DNA from: JACMLD01 sp039919885
GTDB lineage: Bacteria > Bacteroidota > Bacteroidia > Chitinophagales > Chitinophagaceae
DNA length: 64,000 nt
Direction: 5' to 3'
Assembly: GCA_039919885.1 (NCBI GenBank)
Contig: JBDSEV010000002.1
Coordinates: forward strand, 1-64,000
A model generated the notes under the pieces. That model was not told where the DNA came from. It was given only the letters and a program-made list of their open reading frames with translations, and ran no database searches. Made by a program: the position numbers and the translations under genes. This document shows, in pieces, positions 44,041-53,950 of the stretch. Position 1 is the first letter of the stretch. Each line of letters opens with the position of its first letter.

Positions 44041-45078
44041 CTAAGCGTAGCGCCGGTATTCCTTTACCGTATCCACAAAAGCCTTTGCATGATCTACCGG
44101 CACGTTCGGTAAAATTCCGTGCCCGAGATTGGCAATATATCGGCCATGGCCAAACGCATCCAGCATTTCTTTTACTTCTTTTTTTATAACCGGAATCGGG
44201 GATAATAGCTTCGCGGGATCAAAATTGCCTTGCAGGCTAATTCCATTGCCTGCAAATTTTCTTGCCAGCTTCGCGGGGATGCACCAGTCGATGCCCAGTC
44301 CGTGTGCACCGGTGGCGGCCATCCGGTCGAGTGAATGCCAGGCACCTTTGGCAAAAATAATAACCGGCACTTCATCTTTTAATGCGGTCACAATCTGGCG
44401 GATGTATGCAAGGGAAATATCTTCAAAATCATCCGGGCTCAGCAATCCACCCCAGCTGTCAAAAATTTGTACAACGTCTGCACCGGCAGCTACCTGTCCC
44501 TTGAGGTAAGCAATGGTGGTATCCGTAATCATCTGCAAAAGCTGGTGTGCAAGCGCAGGCTGTGTATAGCAAAATGCTTTTGCCTCATCAAATGTTTTAG
44601 AACCTTTGCCCTGTACCATATAACAAAGCAGTGTCCAAGGTGCGCCGGCAAACCCAATCAGCGGCACGCGGTTGTTCAATTCCTGTTTAATTAACTTAAT
44701 GGCGTCAAAAACATATTGAAGCGTTTCATGCACTTCGGGTACCCGTACCCGTTGCAGATCAGCCGCTGTTTTTATAGGGTCAGGTAAAACAGGACCCTTG
44801 CTTTCTATCAGCTGTACTTCCAGGCCCATTGCCTGCGGTACTACCAGGATGTCTGAAAACAATATAGCCGCATCAACGCCAATAATATCCACCGGTTGTA
44901 ATGTTATTGCGCAGGCTAGTTCCGGCGTCTGGCAGCGTTCGAAAAATCCATATTTTTCCCGCAACACCATGTACTCCGGCAGGTAACGCCCCGCCTGGCG
45001 CATCATCCACACCGGTGTTCTTTCGGTTGGTTCCCCCAGCAATGTCTTTAAAATAAGATCGTTTTGTATTGTGCTCAT
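44041..45078 (-). CDS. hemE: Uroporphyrinogen decarboxylase
   Basis: HemE converts uroporphyrinogen III to coproporphyrinogen III. The 345-residue protein carries the signature RQAGRYLPEYM near the N-terminus and the second conserved stretch GFAGAPWTLLCYMVQG. It follows hemD by 66 bases on the same strand. Its stop codon lies at the inverted end of the repeat at 43850-44040, so the repeat abuts the gene directly. Confidence 0.97.
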   Translation of the reverse strand: MSTIQNDLILKTLLGEPTERTPVWMMRQAGRYLPEYMVLREKYGFFERCQTPELACAITLQPVDIIGVDAAILFSDILVVPQAMGLEVQLIESKGPVLPDPIKTAADLQRVRVPEVHETLQYVFDAIKLIKQELNNRVPLIGFAGAPWTLLCYMVQGKGSKTFDEAKAFCYTQPALAHQLLQMITDTTIAYLKGQVAAGADVVQIFDSWGGLLSPDDFEDISLAYIRQIVTALKDEVPVIIFAKGAWHSLDRMAATGAHGLGIDWCIPAKLARKFAGNGISLQGNFDPAKLLSPIPVIKKEVKEMLDAFGHGRYIANLGHGILPNVPVDHAKAFVDTVKEYRRYA

Positions 45079-45144
45079 AAGTTTGTGCGCTCCTCCATTC
45101 CGCCTGTCAAAGCAGGGCGGAACAATGCCTTTAATATTGTTCGT

Positions 45145-45855
45145 TTACCGTTCGTTGTTTACAAAATAATTGATGGCCTTTTTAACCAGGTTTTCTTTGC
45201 CGGGTTTGTCGCTAACAACAATAATACTACTATTGTATTTTTTTATTGCAGCGGCAGTTGTTTTGCCAATTGCAAAAAAACTGGTTTCACTGCCCGGTTT
45301 ATTTTTAGAAAAAAAACTGTCTACTGCACTGGGACTGTAAAAAAGTATGCCATGGTATTCGGCCCCAACAGCATGCGGGGTAGGAATGGTATGGTACACC
45401 ATAATTTCATTCACCTCAATATCATTGTTGCGCAGGATGGCAGGCAATTCATCGCGCCGCTGATCGCCACAAAAGAAAACAACTTCATCCATATAATCTT
45501 CTGCTGCTATTGATTCTGCAAGTTCTGTAGCATCGTCCGCCGTGCCGGCAATACTGTCTTCGCCAAAATATTGTTTTACCAGTTCCTGGGTTGTTTGTCC
45601 CATACAGTAAATAATCCAATCCGGTATTTCATCATTCATGTAGGCCGCCACTGCTTCAACCGCGTTCATACTGGTAAAAACAACGGTAGCCGATTGTAGC
45701 AGGGCTTGTTCAATTTCCTGCTGTACCTCTATCGACTGGATGGCTTCCGTTTCTATAAACGACTGCACGCTGATGTCAATACCCTGCTCGGCGGCTTCAT
45801 CAATGATAGCAGCCTGCAACGGCCGGGTTGATAATATTTTTATTTTATTTTGCAT
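45145..45855 (-). CDS. hemD: Uroporphyrinogen-III synthase
   Basis: HemD cyclises hydroxymethylbilane with ring-D inversion. The family is poorly conserved; the 236-residue protein is assigned from its two-lobe pattern (VVFTSMNAVEAVAAYM in the first half; GILFYSPSAVDSFFSKN and FFAIGKTTAAAIKKY in the second) and its position. It overlaps hemC by 11 bases, so the two are coupled. Confidence 0.9.
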   Translation of the reverse strand: MQNKIKILSTRPLQAAIIDEAAEQGIDISVQSFIETEAIQSIEVQQEIEQALLQSATVVFTSMNAVEAVAAYMNDEIPDWIIYCMGQTTQELVKQYFGEDSIAGTADDATELAESIAAEDYMDEVVFFCGDQRRDELPAILRNNDIEVNEIMVYHTIPTPHAVGAEYHGILFYSPSAVDSFFSKNKPGSETSFFAIGKTTAAAIKKYNSSIIVVSDKPGKENLVKKAINYFVNNER

Positions 45856-46768
45856 GATGAATGCTGTCTGTAATTACCTGGCCACCTTTTTCCAGTATTT
45901 CAATAGCCGCCACCATACCCGTATCAGCGGCAAGAGTCGTTAACACGGTTGACGATACTTCATATTTTTTTATACCGTCGGGAGAAACAATATTCCCTTT
46001 AAAAATCAATGTATTGTTGTCTATTTCAGCCAACGCACTGATGGGTGTTGAACAACCGCCCAGTAATGTTTTAAGAAAATCGCGCTCAATTTTCACGCAA
46101 AGCGCTGTGCCTGCATCATTGAAATGCATGCAGGCGGCTGCGCAAACATGGTCATCTTCCCTGCATACCACCATAATCGCGCCCTGTGCAGGGGCGGGTA
46201 GCATCCAGTCGAGCTCTACGCAATTTTCAGGGCGCAGCTGTATTCTTTCCAGCCCTGCGGCGGCAAAGATGGCACCCTGCCAGTGATGATTATCTTTTAC
46301 TTTTTGCAAACGGGTATTAACGTTGCCGCGCAGGTTTTCAATGGTATGATGCGGGTAACGGTGCAGCCATTGCGCTTTTCTGCGGATGCTGCTGGTAGCA
46401 ATAACGGCATTGGCGGCTGGGTCCTGTAAAAACGCATCTGTGTTTTTGTACACAAACAAATCCTTGTAAGAAGCTCTTTTTAAAACGGCTGCCTGTACAA
46501 TGCCTGCGGGAAGTTGTACGGGTACATCCTTCATGGAGTGGACCGCAATATCTATTCTGTTATTTAGTAATGCAATATCGAGGCTGCGGGTAAAAATGCC
46601 TTGTACGCCTATATCGTAAAGCGGTGTTTGCTGATCAATGTCACCTGCACTTTTTATCAGCACCAACTCGCTTTCAAAACCTTCAGCGGCCAGTAACTGC
46701 TGTACGGTAGTTGCCTGCCAGACTGCAAGCTGGCTTTCCCTCGTGCCGATGCGTAGCTTATTTTTCAT
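45845..46768 (-). CDS. hemC: Porphobilinogen deaminase
   Basis: HemC joins four porphobilinogens into hydroxymethylbilane. The 307-residue protein starts KLRIGTRESQLAVWQA, has HSMKDVPVQLP, and carries the dipyrromethane cofactor cysteine C239 in LLGGCSTPIS. It follows hemA with seven bases between and overlaps hemD, forming a hemA-hemC-hemD operon. Confidence 0.97.
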   Translation of the reverse strand: MKNKLRIGTRESQLAVWQATTVQQLLAAEGFESELVLIKSAGDIDQQTPLYDIGVQGIFTRSLDIALLNNRIDIAVHSMKDVPVQLPAGIVQAAVLKRASYKDLFVYKNTDAFLQDPAANAVIATSSIRRKAQWLHRYPHHTIENLRGNVNTRLQKVKDNHHWQGAIFAAAGLERIQLRPENCVELDWMLPAPAQGAIMVVCREDDHVCAAACMHFNDAGTALCVKIERDFLKTLLGGCSTPISALAEIDNNTLIFKGNIVSPDGIKKYEVSSTVLTTLAADTGMVAAIEILEKGGQVITDSIHHAK

Positions 46769-46775
46769 TCAAAGA

Positions 46776-48023
46776 CTAGTTTGTACCGGTAGCCATAAAA
46801 TCGTTGATGGCCTCAATGTACTGGCAGCCCCGCTGGTTCCGCAGGCGCATCTTAACTGCCATGGTGGTAATTATTTTTTGTATCCTGGCTTCCGGCTTAT
46901 CTGCGCTTACATTAACAAGCGGCGTGGCAATATAGGCACCTGTACCTATCTGGCAAAAATGGATTTGTTCGAGTTTGTCTTTGACTGCTTTCAAAACCGG
47001 TACGTGTTTGCGCATATTGTACCATTCTGTGAACTCAGCTGCATGCGTGGCAATAATGGCCTTTGCTTTGGGAATTTCTCCCTGTCTTTTCTGAAGCGTT
47101 TTATCTTTTAATTTTGAAAGATCATCTACGTTCACGAGGGTTACATTAGCCAGCTGCTGCGCTGCTGCCTCCACGTTATATGGGATGGATAAATCGATAA
47201 TGAGTTTAGGGCTATGGCCGGCCAGCTGCGATGCCAGGATGGTAGGCTCGGCAGCATTGGTGGCTACCAGGATGATGTCTGACTGCGCAATCTGTTCAGA
47301 CAGATCTGAAAGCGGTGCATGGTGTAAACCCAGCTCTTTCGCCAGTGCGGCTGCTTTTTCAGGCGTCCGGTTTATCAGTGTAATATTAGTGGTACCCAGG
47401 TAATCAACAATATTCTTGCAGGTATTGCGGCCAATTTTACCAGTGCCAACCAGTACAATTTTTTTACCCGCGGGATGACTGATCTTTTCTTTGATATATT
47501 GTACCGCAGCAAAGGAAACAGAAACAGTTCCGCCACTTAATGCCGTGTGGTTTTTTATTGCTTTTGAAGATTGTAGTACCGCGTTCACCATACGGTTGAG
47601 GGTAGCACCGATAAATCCCTTTTCCCGGGCAGCTTTTACAGACTGTTTTATCTGGCCGATGATTTCGTAATCGCCTAAAATCTGCGAATCCAGGCCTGCC
47701 GCAACATCAAATAAATGTTCAACCGCTTCTGGCCCTCTTTTTACATACGCCAGGTTGTTAAACGTAGCAGCATTACCGGCAGTTTGTGTACAAATGGCCT
47801 GCACCAGGTGTTGCACATTATCCGTAATGCCATAGATTTCGGTACGGTTACAGGTAGAGAGAATAAAAATTTCATGAAGACCATAGGCAGGTGCAACGTC
47901 AAGCACTGCGTGATACTGATCTGCACCTATTGCGAACTGACCACGCATCGAAGCATCTGTTTTTTTGTAATTGATGCCGGCCACGCAGAAGTTCGTTATA
48001 TCACTGTGGTCATTTCCTTTCAT
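46776..48023 (-). CDS. hemA: Glutamyl-tRNA reductase
   Basis: HemA starts the C5 route to heme by reducing glutamyl-tRNA to glutamate-1-semialdehyde. The 415-residue protein has the catalytic C58 in ILSTCNRTEIYG, the NADPH-binding LVGTGKIGRNTCKNI, and a helical dimerisation tail. It heads the minus-strand group; a near-match promoter box lies just upstream. HemL, its partner, is about 9 kb downstream on the same strand. Confidence 0.96.
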   Translation of the reverse strand: MKGNDHSDITNFCVAGINYKKTDASMRGQFAIGADQYHAVLDVAPAYGLHEIFILSTCNRTEIYGITDNVQHLVQAICTQTAGNAATFNNLAYVKRGPEAVEHLFDVAAGLDSQILGDYEIIGQIKQSVKAAREKGFIGATLNRMVNAVLQSSKAIKNHTALSGGTVSVSFAAVQYIKEKISHPAGKKIVLVGTGKIGRNTCKNIVDYLGTTNITLINRTPEKAAALAKELGLHHAPLSDLSEQIAQSDIILVATNAAEPTILASQLAGHSPKLIIDLSIPYNVEAAAQQLANVTLVNVDDLSKLKDKTLQKRQGEIPKAKAIIATHAAEFTEWYNMRKHVPVLKAVKDKLEQIHFCQIGTGAYIATPLVNVSADKPEARIQKIITTMAVKMRLRNQRGCQYIEAINDFMATGTN

Positions 48024-48048
48024 GTAAACGGTTTCTTATTCAGTTTGG

Positions 48049-48056
48049 CGAAATTA
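48049..48056 (-). promoter_or_regulatory. Probable -7 box (TAATTTCG) for hemA
   Basis: It matches seven of eight positions of TAnnTTTG on the minus strand, 26 bases before the hemA start. Confidence 0.35.
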
Positions 48057-48190
48057 GCTTAGCCGCTACCAAAAAACGAAATTCAATGTCACCAGACTGT
48101 CATTTTTTGTGTTGAGTTGCGTTAATCAGCCATGCAAACGATGAATGATACATTTATCCAGCCCCGTCAGCAATTGCCACGGGGAGTAAG

Positions 48191-48198
48191 TACATTTG
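48191..48198 (+). promoter_or_regulatory. -7 box (TACATTTG) for hemH
   Basis: An exact TAnnTTTG 18 bases upstream of the hemH start, with a TTG at 48174-48176 as a possible -33 element. Confidence 0.55.
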
Positions 48199-48215
48199 CA
48201 AACATTTGATCAATT

Positions 48216-49265
48216 ATGGGACAGGGAACAAAACGAGGCGTTATTTTAATGAACCTGGGGTCGCCGGACTCAACGAGTGTAAAGGACGTGACGCGGTATT
48301 TGAAAGAATTTTTAATGGATGAACGGGTGATCGATTATCCCTACCTTCTTCGTGCGCTCCTGGTGAAAGGACTCATAGTACCGTTGAGGGCTTCAAAATC
48401 TGCAGCTGCTTACCAGACAATCTGGACAAAAGAAGGCTCACCGCTGGTGGTGTTTACCAAACAATTGCAACAGGCTGTTCAAAATGAACTTAGTGAAAAT
48501 GTAGCTATTGGTATGCGTTATGGTAATCCGTCACCTGAAATGGCTTTTGAGGAATTGCTGCGCAAGGAACCTGCACTGGAAGAGGTTATCCTGGTGCCGC
48601 TTTACCCGCATTACGCTATGAGCAGCTATGAAACCGCTGTGGAATACGCAAAAGAAATCTACCGTAAAAAAAATTACACATTTAAAATATCCAGCATTAA
48701 ACCATTCTATGAGGAGGAACATTACCTCACAGCAATGGCCGCCAGCATGGAGCCTTACCTGCAACAGGACTATGATCATATACTGTTCAGTTATCATGGA
48801 ATTCCGGAAAGGCATATCAGAAAAAGCGATACTACCGGTAACCATTGCCTGCAAACAGCCAACTGTTGCGATATCGCTTCGCCCGCCCACGCTACCTGCT
48901 ACCGGCACCAGGTATTTACCACCACTAAAAAAGTAATTGCGCGGCTGGGCATTCCTGCAGAAAAATACAGCTTATCGTTTCAGTCGAGATTGGGAAAAGG
49001 ATGGCTGCAGCCTTTTACAGACAAACGTTTTGAAGAAATGCCCAGGGAAGGGATAAAAAAATTACTGGTTATCTGTCCTGCTTTTGTGAGCGATTGCCTT
49101 GAGACGCTGGAGGAAATAGACGAGCGGGGGCGAGAAACATTCCTGGAAGCAGGCGGCGAAAGTTTTACCATGATTCCCTGCCTGAACACGCATCCGGGCT
49201 GGGTGAAAGCCATTGCCGGCTGGATCAACGAATACGCCGGAGGCAACACGCGCATGGTGGAATAG
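48216..49265 (+). CDS. hemH: Ferrochelatase
   Basis: HemH inserts Fe2+ into protoporphyrin IX. The 349-residue protein starts GVILMNLGSPDSTSVKDVTRYL, has the iron-site histidine in FSYHGIPERH, and the signature YSLSFQSRLGKGWLQPFTD. Unusually for the N-terminal half of the last third, it has several cysteines (HCLQTANCCDIASPAHATCY), a pattern seen in some bacterial ferrochelatases with a [2Fe-2S] or metal site, which I do not claim here. It is divergent from hemA and is followed by hemJ 36 bases later. Confidence 0.96.
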   Translation: MGQGTKRGVILMNLGSPDSTSVKDVTRYLKEFLMDERVIDYPYLLRALLVKGLIVPLRASKSAAAYQTIWTKEGSPLVVFTKQLQQAVQNELSENVAIGMRYGNPSPEMAFEELLRKEPALEEVILVPLYPHYAMSSYETAVEYAKEIYRKKNYTFKISSIKPFYEEEHYLTAMAASMEPYLQQDYDHILFSYHGIPERHIRKSDTTGNHCLQTANCCDIASPAHATCYRHQVFTTTKKVIARLGIPAEKYSLSFQSRLGKGWLQPFTDKRFEEMPREGIKKLLVICPAFVSDCLETLEEIDERGRETFLEAGGESFTMIPCLNTHPGWVKAIAGWINEYAGGNTRMVE

Positions 49266-49301
49266 CTTTCCCTAACAAAACTGCCTAACCAATTAACCAA
49301 T

Positions 49302-49829
49302 ATGTACCTGTACATCAAAGCGCTGCATATTATTTTTATCGTAACCTGGTTTGCGGGATTGTTTTATATGCCGCGTTTGCTTATTTACAATACTGAGGCA
49401 GCCGAACAGCCAGCACCAATACAGGATGCGCTCCGGAAGCAGTTTACCGTTATGATAAAAAGATTGTGGTGGGGGATTACATGGCCTTCCGCTATCCTGA
49501 CGTTGATCTTTGGCGGTACCACCTGGTACCTGATGGGTAACCTGCCGACCTGGTTATTTATAAAATTGTTTTTTGTAGCAGGCCTGTACGGGTATCATTT
49601 TACGTTGCACAGCCTGGTAAAGCAGCAGGTGCTTGGAAAGTTTCGGTTCTCCTCACAGCAGTTAAGAATATGGAACGAAATAGCCACGGTGTTTTTAGTG
49701 GCCATTGTCATGCTCGCGGTTGTGAAGCAGGCATTAAGTTTTGTATGGGGACTGGCAGGATTGATATTATTTATCATGCTGCTGATGAGTGCAGTGAAAA
49801 TCTACAAGCTATTAAGGAATAAGCAATAA
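49302..49829 (+). CDS. hemJ: Protoporphyrinogen IX oxidase, HemJ type
   Basis: HemJ oxidises protoporphyrinogen IX to protoporphyrin IX in the inner membrane. The 175-residue protein has four to five helices and the two residues known to matter in the family, H9 (IKALHIIFIVTWFAGLFY) and R25 (MPRLLIY). Its position after hemH fills the one step between hemF and hemH that would otherwise be missing, which supports the call. Confidence 0.9.
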   Translation: MYLYIKALHIIFIVTWFAGLFYMPRLLIYNTEAAEQPAPIQDALRKQFTVMIKRLWWGITWPSAILTLIFGGTTWYLMGNLPTWLFIKLFFVAGLYGYHFTLHSLVKQQVLGKFRFSSQQLRIWNEIATVFLVAIVMLAVVKQALSFVWGLAGLILFIMLLMSAVKIYKLLRNKQ

Positions 49830-49873
49830 AAATTACAGGGCGGTTAGCGTCGGCGCAACTAGTTAACTTAAAC

Positions 49874-49906
49874 AAAAACCCGCTCATGCATGATGAATGG
49901 GTTTTA
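49874..49906 (+). terminator. Terminator after hemJ
   Basis: AAAACCC and GGGTTTT enclose a further paired CTCAT/ATGAA stem. The T-run is short, so termination may be incomplete. Confidence 0.6.
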
Positions 49907-50458
49907 ATGCAGTTCCCGCGCCATTGTTCTGAACCTGCTTTAGGACACATTGGAGATAGGTGCCTACCAGTCCACGGTTTTACAAGACAGGGCAATCGAA
50001 ATTTAAAACGGGTTGTAGAAAATGTTGAGTTGCTGTTTTAAAAAAAAGGAAGGGGAGTAGGAATACCCCCCTTTTAACCCCTAAACCCTAAACCGTAGAA
50101 ATCGCTATAATAAATATTTTTAAGAAATAATCAGGTCGATTCGTTGTTTTACTAAGGTTGCCATAGTATAATCAACAGCTTGATTTTCATTATGCTCAAA
50201 GCATTTTTGACACTGCGCATAAACTTTCAGAAACTATGCCAAAGCCCAAAAATGTGGATAATTGCATAAACTGTTCAGGCTAACTAAAGTGATAATGAAA
50301 GGTTTCTTTAACAATCCAAAAATGGTGCGCGGCATTGTTGGTTTGGAGTTTTTTGCGGTAATAGGCAGGGCTTGCACCACATTACATACTTCTATTGGCG
50401 CTGGCGCTAAAATATCCGGCACACTTCTCCTGTATTTAATTTCACTTTATATTTATCG
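49907..50458. other. Long intergenic stretch before ileS
   Basis: About 550 bases without a supported gene. Short frames exist on both strands (for example 50262-50477 plus and 50234-50422 minus) but overlap each other and show no family pattern. A CCCTAAACCCTAAACC stretch lies near 50080-50096. I see no tRNA or known RNA. Confidence 0.4.
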
Positions 50459-50466
50459 TACCTTTG
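50459..50466 (+). promoter_or_regulatory. -7 box (TACCTTTG) for ileS
   Basis: An exact TAnnTTTG 57 bases upstream of the ileS ATG. Confidence 0.5.
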
Positions 50467-50522
50467 CAACCCGTTAAAAATGGCTGTTGCACAGCTTTGC
50501 AATGACAATACACTGATTATTT

Positions 50523-53500
50523 ATGGCATTAAAATACAAAGAGTATAAGGGTTTACATCTACCTACCATTGAAGCCGAAACGCTTGCTGCATGGGAGCAG
50601 GATCATGCATTTGAGAAAAGTATTGCTTTAAGGAATGGTGCCACGCCATTTGTTTTTTATGAAGGTCCCCCGAGCGCCAATGGCATGCCCGGTATCCACC
50701 ATGTGATTTCAAGAACATTGAAGGACCTGGTGTGCCGTTATAAAACGATGAAAGGTTTTCAGGTGAATCGAAAAGGCGGATGGGATACGCATGGACTTCC
50801 GATAGAGTTAGGGGTGGAAAAAGAACTTGGCATCACCAAAGAAGACATCGGCAAAAAAATATCAGTGGAGGAATACAACCGCAAATGCCGCGAGGCCGTA
50901 TTGCGGTACAAAGACAAATGGGACGATATCACTAAAAAAATGGGTTACTGGGTTGACCTGAAAAATCCCTACGTAACTTTTAAAAATGAATACATCGAAA
51001 CGCTTTGGTGGATACTGAGCGAATTGTACAAAAAGGGTTTTTTATATGAAAGCGTTAGCATACAACCCTATTCACCGGCTGCAGGTACGGGTTTAAGTTC
51101 ACATGAACTGAACCAGCCCGGTACCTATAAACTGGTAAAAGATACCAGCACGGTGGCCATGTTTAAGGCAGTAAAAAATGAACAGAGCCAGTTTTTGTTT
51201 GATGCAGTTGCTGCTGATTTAATACACAACCCGCCACGCACCGCAGACGATGTATTCTTCATGGCATGGACAACCACGCCATGGACCCTCCCTTCCAATC
51301 TTGGTTTAACAGTAGGCGGTCACATTGATTATACGCTTGTACAAACATTCAATCCTTATACCCATCAGCCAATAAATGTGGTGCTGGCGAAAGCGCTCCT
51401 CCAAAAATATTTTAAAGAAGAAGGCAAAGATGGTGACTTTGAAACTTTTAAAGAAGGCGACAAGGTCATTCCCTGGAAAATATTGGCCGAATTTAAAGGC
51501 AAACAACTGGAAGGCTGCAGCTATGAGCAATTGCTTCCTTATGAAGCCAATTCAGCGGAGAAAATAGAGGAAATTACACCGGGTGCAAAACCGTTCCGCA
51601 TAATGGCTGATAATTTTGTTACAACGGAAGATGGTACCGGCATCGTGCATACGGCGCCCGCTTTTGGCGCAGACGACTATAAAGTTGGCAAGAAAAATAA
51701 TATTGGCATTTTAACCCTGGTTGATAAACAGGGAAAATTTGTAGATGGCCTGGGCGAGTTCAGCAACCGGTATGTAAAAAATTACAAAGACGAAAAAGAC
51801 TATGTTGATGTAAATGTAGATATCAGTGTAAAATTAAAAAAGGAAAACAGGGCATTTAAAGTAGAAAAATACGAACACAATTACCCGCATTGCTGGCGAA
51901 CCGATAAACCGATTTTGTATTACCCGCTGGATGCCTGGTTCATAAAAACAACCGCGGTGAAAGACCGGATGGTGGAGTTGAATAAAACCATTAACTGGAA
52001 GCCAAAATCTACCGGCGAAGGCCGCTTTGGCAATTGGCTCGAAAATATGGTTGATTGGAACCTCAGCCGCAGCCGGTTTTGGGGTACCCCGCTTCCTATC
52101 TGGAAAACGGAAGACGGCACAGAAGAAAAATGCATCGGCACGGTTGCCGAATTAAATGCCGAAATAAGGAAGGCAACAGCAACCCTGGGCGGAGATACCA
52201 ATAAAAACTATTTCCACGATGGTATTCTTGATTTGCATAAACCGTATGTAGATGAGATTATATTGGTTAGCAGCAGCGGCAGGCCCATGCACCGGGTGCC
52301 TGACCTCATAGACGTTTGGTTCGACAGCGGCGCGATGCCATATGCACAATGGGGACTGGATCATGAGAAAGTAAAAAAAGGCGATAAGTATCCATTTAAG
52401 CTGCCGGAGGGGGTGAATAACTTTGAAGCGCTTTACCCTGCGAGCTTTATCGCGGAAGGCGTGGATCAGACAAGGGGTTGGTTTTATACATTGCACGCCA
52501 TCGGTGTATTGCTGTATGACAGCGTGGCGTACAAAACATGTGTATCCAACGGACTGGTGCTGGATAAGAACGGTAATAAGATGAGCAAGCGCCTTGGCAA
52601 TGTGGTAGATCCTTTCGCTACCATTGAGCAATTTGGGGCGGATGCCACCCGCTGGTACCTCATTACCAACGCTTCGCCCTGGGACAATCTCAAATTTGAC
52701 CTGGAAGGCATCAAAGAAATTCAACGTAAATTTTTCGGCACCCTGTATAATACGTACCAGTTTTTTTCACTCTATGCAAATGTAGACGGGTTTGCCTTTA
52801 AAGAAACCTATATACCGCTTGAACAAAGGCCTGAAATTGATCGGTGGATACTGTCTTCCCTCAATACCCTGGTGAAAAAGGTTACCGAAAACTTTGATGA
52901 TTACGAGCCAACTGCTGCGGGCAGGCTAATAGAAGATTTTGTGGATGCCCAGCTCAGCAACTGGTATGTACGCCTGTGTCGCCGCCGTTTTTGGAAGGGC
53001 GAGTATGAGCAGGATAAAATATCCGCTTATCAAACCCTGTACGAATGCCTGGAAACCATCTTGCGGCTGATGGCGCCGATATCGCCGTTTTTTAGCGATG
53101 CCATCTTTCTGAACCTGAATAAGGTCAGTAACCGTTTCAGGGTAGCATCCGTTCACCACGCAGATTTTCCGCTGGCCAACGAGTCTGTGATTGACGAGCA
53201 GCTGGAGGAAAGAATGCAACTGGCACAGGACGCCTCCTCGTTGGTACTATCTTTGAGAAAAAAAATAAACATCAAGGTCAGACAACCCTTACAGAAAATT
53301 TTGATACCGGTATCCGGCGCTGCCATCAAACAGCAGTTTATGAAAATAGAAGACCTGATAAAGACGGAAGTAAACGTAAAAGAAATTACTTACCTGGAAG
53401 GAGAAGACAGTGATTTTATCAGCAAAAAAATAAAACCCAATTACGTAGCGCTGGGTAAGCGCCTTGGACCCAAAATGAAGGCGGTTGCAGCGGCTTTGTC

Positions 53501-53945
53501 GGCATTTACGCAGTCAGACATCAGCAAACTGGAAAAAGAGGGATCTTATTCATTGCTGATTGAAAACGAACCCGTAATATTACAGGTTACCGATGCGGAC
53601 ATCACCAGCGAGGACATTCCCGGATGGATGGTAGCCAACAAAGGTAGCCTTACAGTTGCTTTAGACGTAACAGTCACCCCGGAACTGGTAGAAGAAGGCA
53701 ATGCCAGGGAGATAGTAAACCGCATCCAAAAGATACGCAAAGACAATGGTTATGACCTAACGGACAGGATATTGGTGCAATTAACCCAGCATAAAGAACT
53801 TGCTGCAGCTGTCAATAAGTATAATACCTATATTTGCGCCGAAATTCTGGCAGATAAGCTGGAATTTGTGCCTGAAATCAGCAACGGCACCGAAATTGAA
53901 GTGAACGACATTCCGCTGAAAGTGTTTGTCACAAAAAAAGTATAA
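50523..53945 (+). CDS. ileS: Isoleucyl-tRNA synthetase
   Basis: The 1140-residue class I synthetase charges tRNA-Ile. It has the HIGH-type motif as GIHH (H59-H60 in PSANGMPGIHHVISRTLKD), a large editing domain with WTTTPWTLPSNL and DGTGIVHTAPAFGADDY, and KMSKR beginning at K686. The length is well above the ~930 residues of the E. coli enzyme and no C-terminal zinc cluster is seen, which fits the longer, eukaryote-like IleS class common in Bacteroidota. The TraR/DksA-like gene begins five bases after its stop. Confidence 0.96.
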   Translation: MALKYKEYKGLHLPTIEAETLAAWEQDHAFEKSIALRNGATPFVFYEGPPSANGMPGIHHVISRTLKDLVCRYKTMKGFQVNRKGGWDTHGLPIELGVEKELGITKEDIGKKISVEEYNRKCREAVLRYKDKWDDITKKMGYWVDLKNPYVTFKNEYIETLWWILSELYKKGFLYESVSIQPYSPAAGTGLSSHELNQPGTYKLVKDTSTVAMFKAVKNEQSQFLFDAVAADLIHNPPRTADDVFFMAWTTTPWTLPSNLGLTVGGHIDYTLVQTFNPYTHQPINVVLAKALLQKYFKEEGKDGDFETFKEGDKVIPWKILAEFKGKQLEGCSYEQLLPYEANSAEKIEEITPGAKPFRIMADNFVTTEDGTGIVHTAPAFGADDYKVGKKNNIGILTLVDKQGKFVDGLGEFSNRYVKNYKDEKDYVDVNVDISVKLKKENRAFKVEKYEHNYPHCWRTDKPILYYPLDAWFIKTTAVKDRMVELNKTINWKPKSTGEGRFGNWLENMVDWNLSRSRFWGTPLPIWKTEDGTEEKCIGTVAELNAEIRKATATLGGDTNKNYFHDGILDLHKPYVDEIILVSSSGRPMHRVPDLIDVWFDSGAMPYAQWGLDHEKVKKGDKYPFKLPEGVNNFEALYPASFIAEGVDQTRGWFYTLHAIGVLLYDSVAYKTCVSNGLVLDKNGNKMSKRLGNVVDPFATIEQFGADATRWYLITNASPWDNLKFDLEGIKEIQRKFFGTLYNTYQFFSLYANVDGFAFKETYIPLEQRPEIDRWILSSLNTLVKKVTENFDDYEPTAAGRLIEDFVDAQLSNWYVRLCRRRFWKGEYEQDKISAYQTLYECLETILRLMAPISPFFSDAIFLNLNKVSNRFRVASVHHADFPLANESVIDEQLEERMQLAQDASSLVLSLRKKINIKVRQPLQKILIPVSGAAIKQQFMKIEDLIKTEVNVKEITYLEGEDSDFISKKIKPNYVALGKRLGPKMKAVAAALSAFTQSDISKLEKEGSYSLLIENEPVILQVTDADITSEDIPGWMVANKGSLTVALDVTVTPELVEEGNAREIVNRIQKIRKDNGYDLTDRILVQLTQHKELAAAVNKYNTYICAEILADKLEFVPEISNGTEIEVNDIPLKVFVTKKV

Positions 53946-53950
53946 CAAGT

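Noticed and set aside
50078..50098. Telomere-like CCCTAAA units
   Set aside because: Only two to three imperfect units in a bacterial intergenic region; most likely chance or a degenerate interspersed repeat.
50234..50477. Two overlapping small frames before ileS
   Set aside because: They lie on opposite strands over the same bases, show no known family and run close to the ileS promoter.
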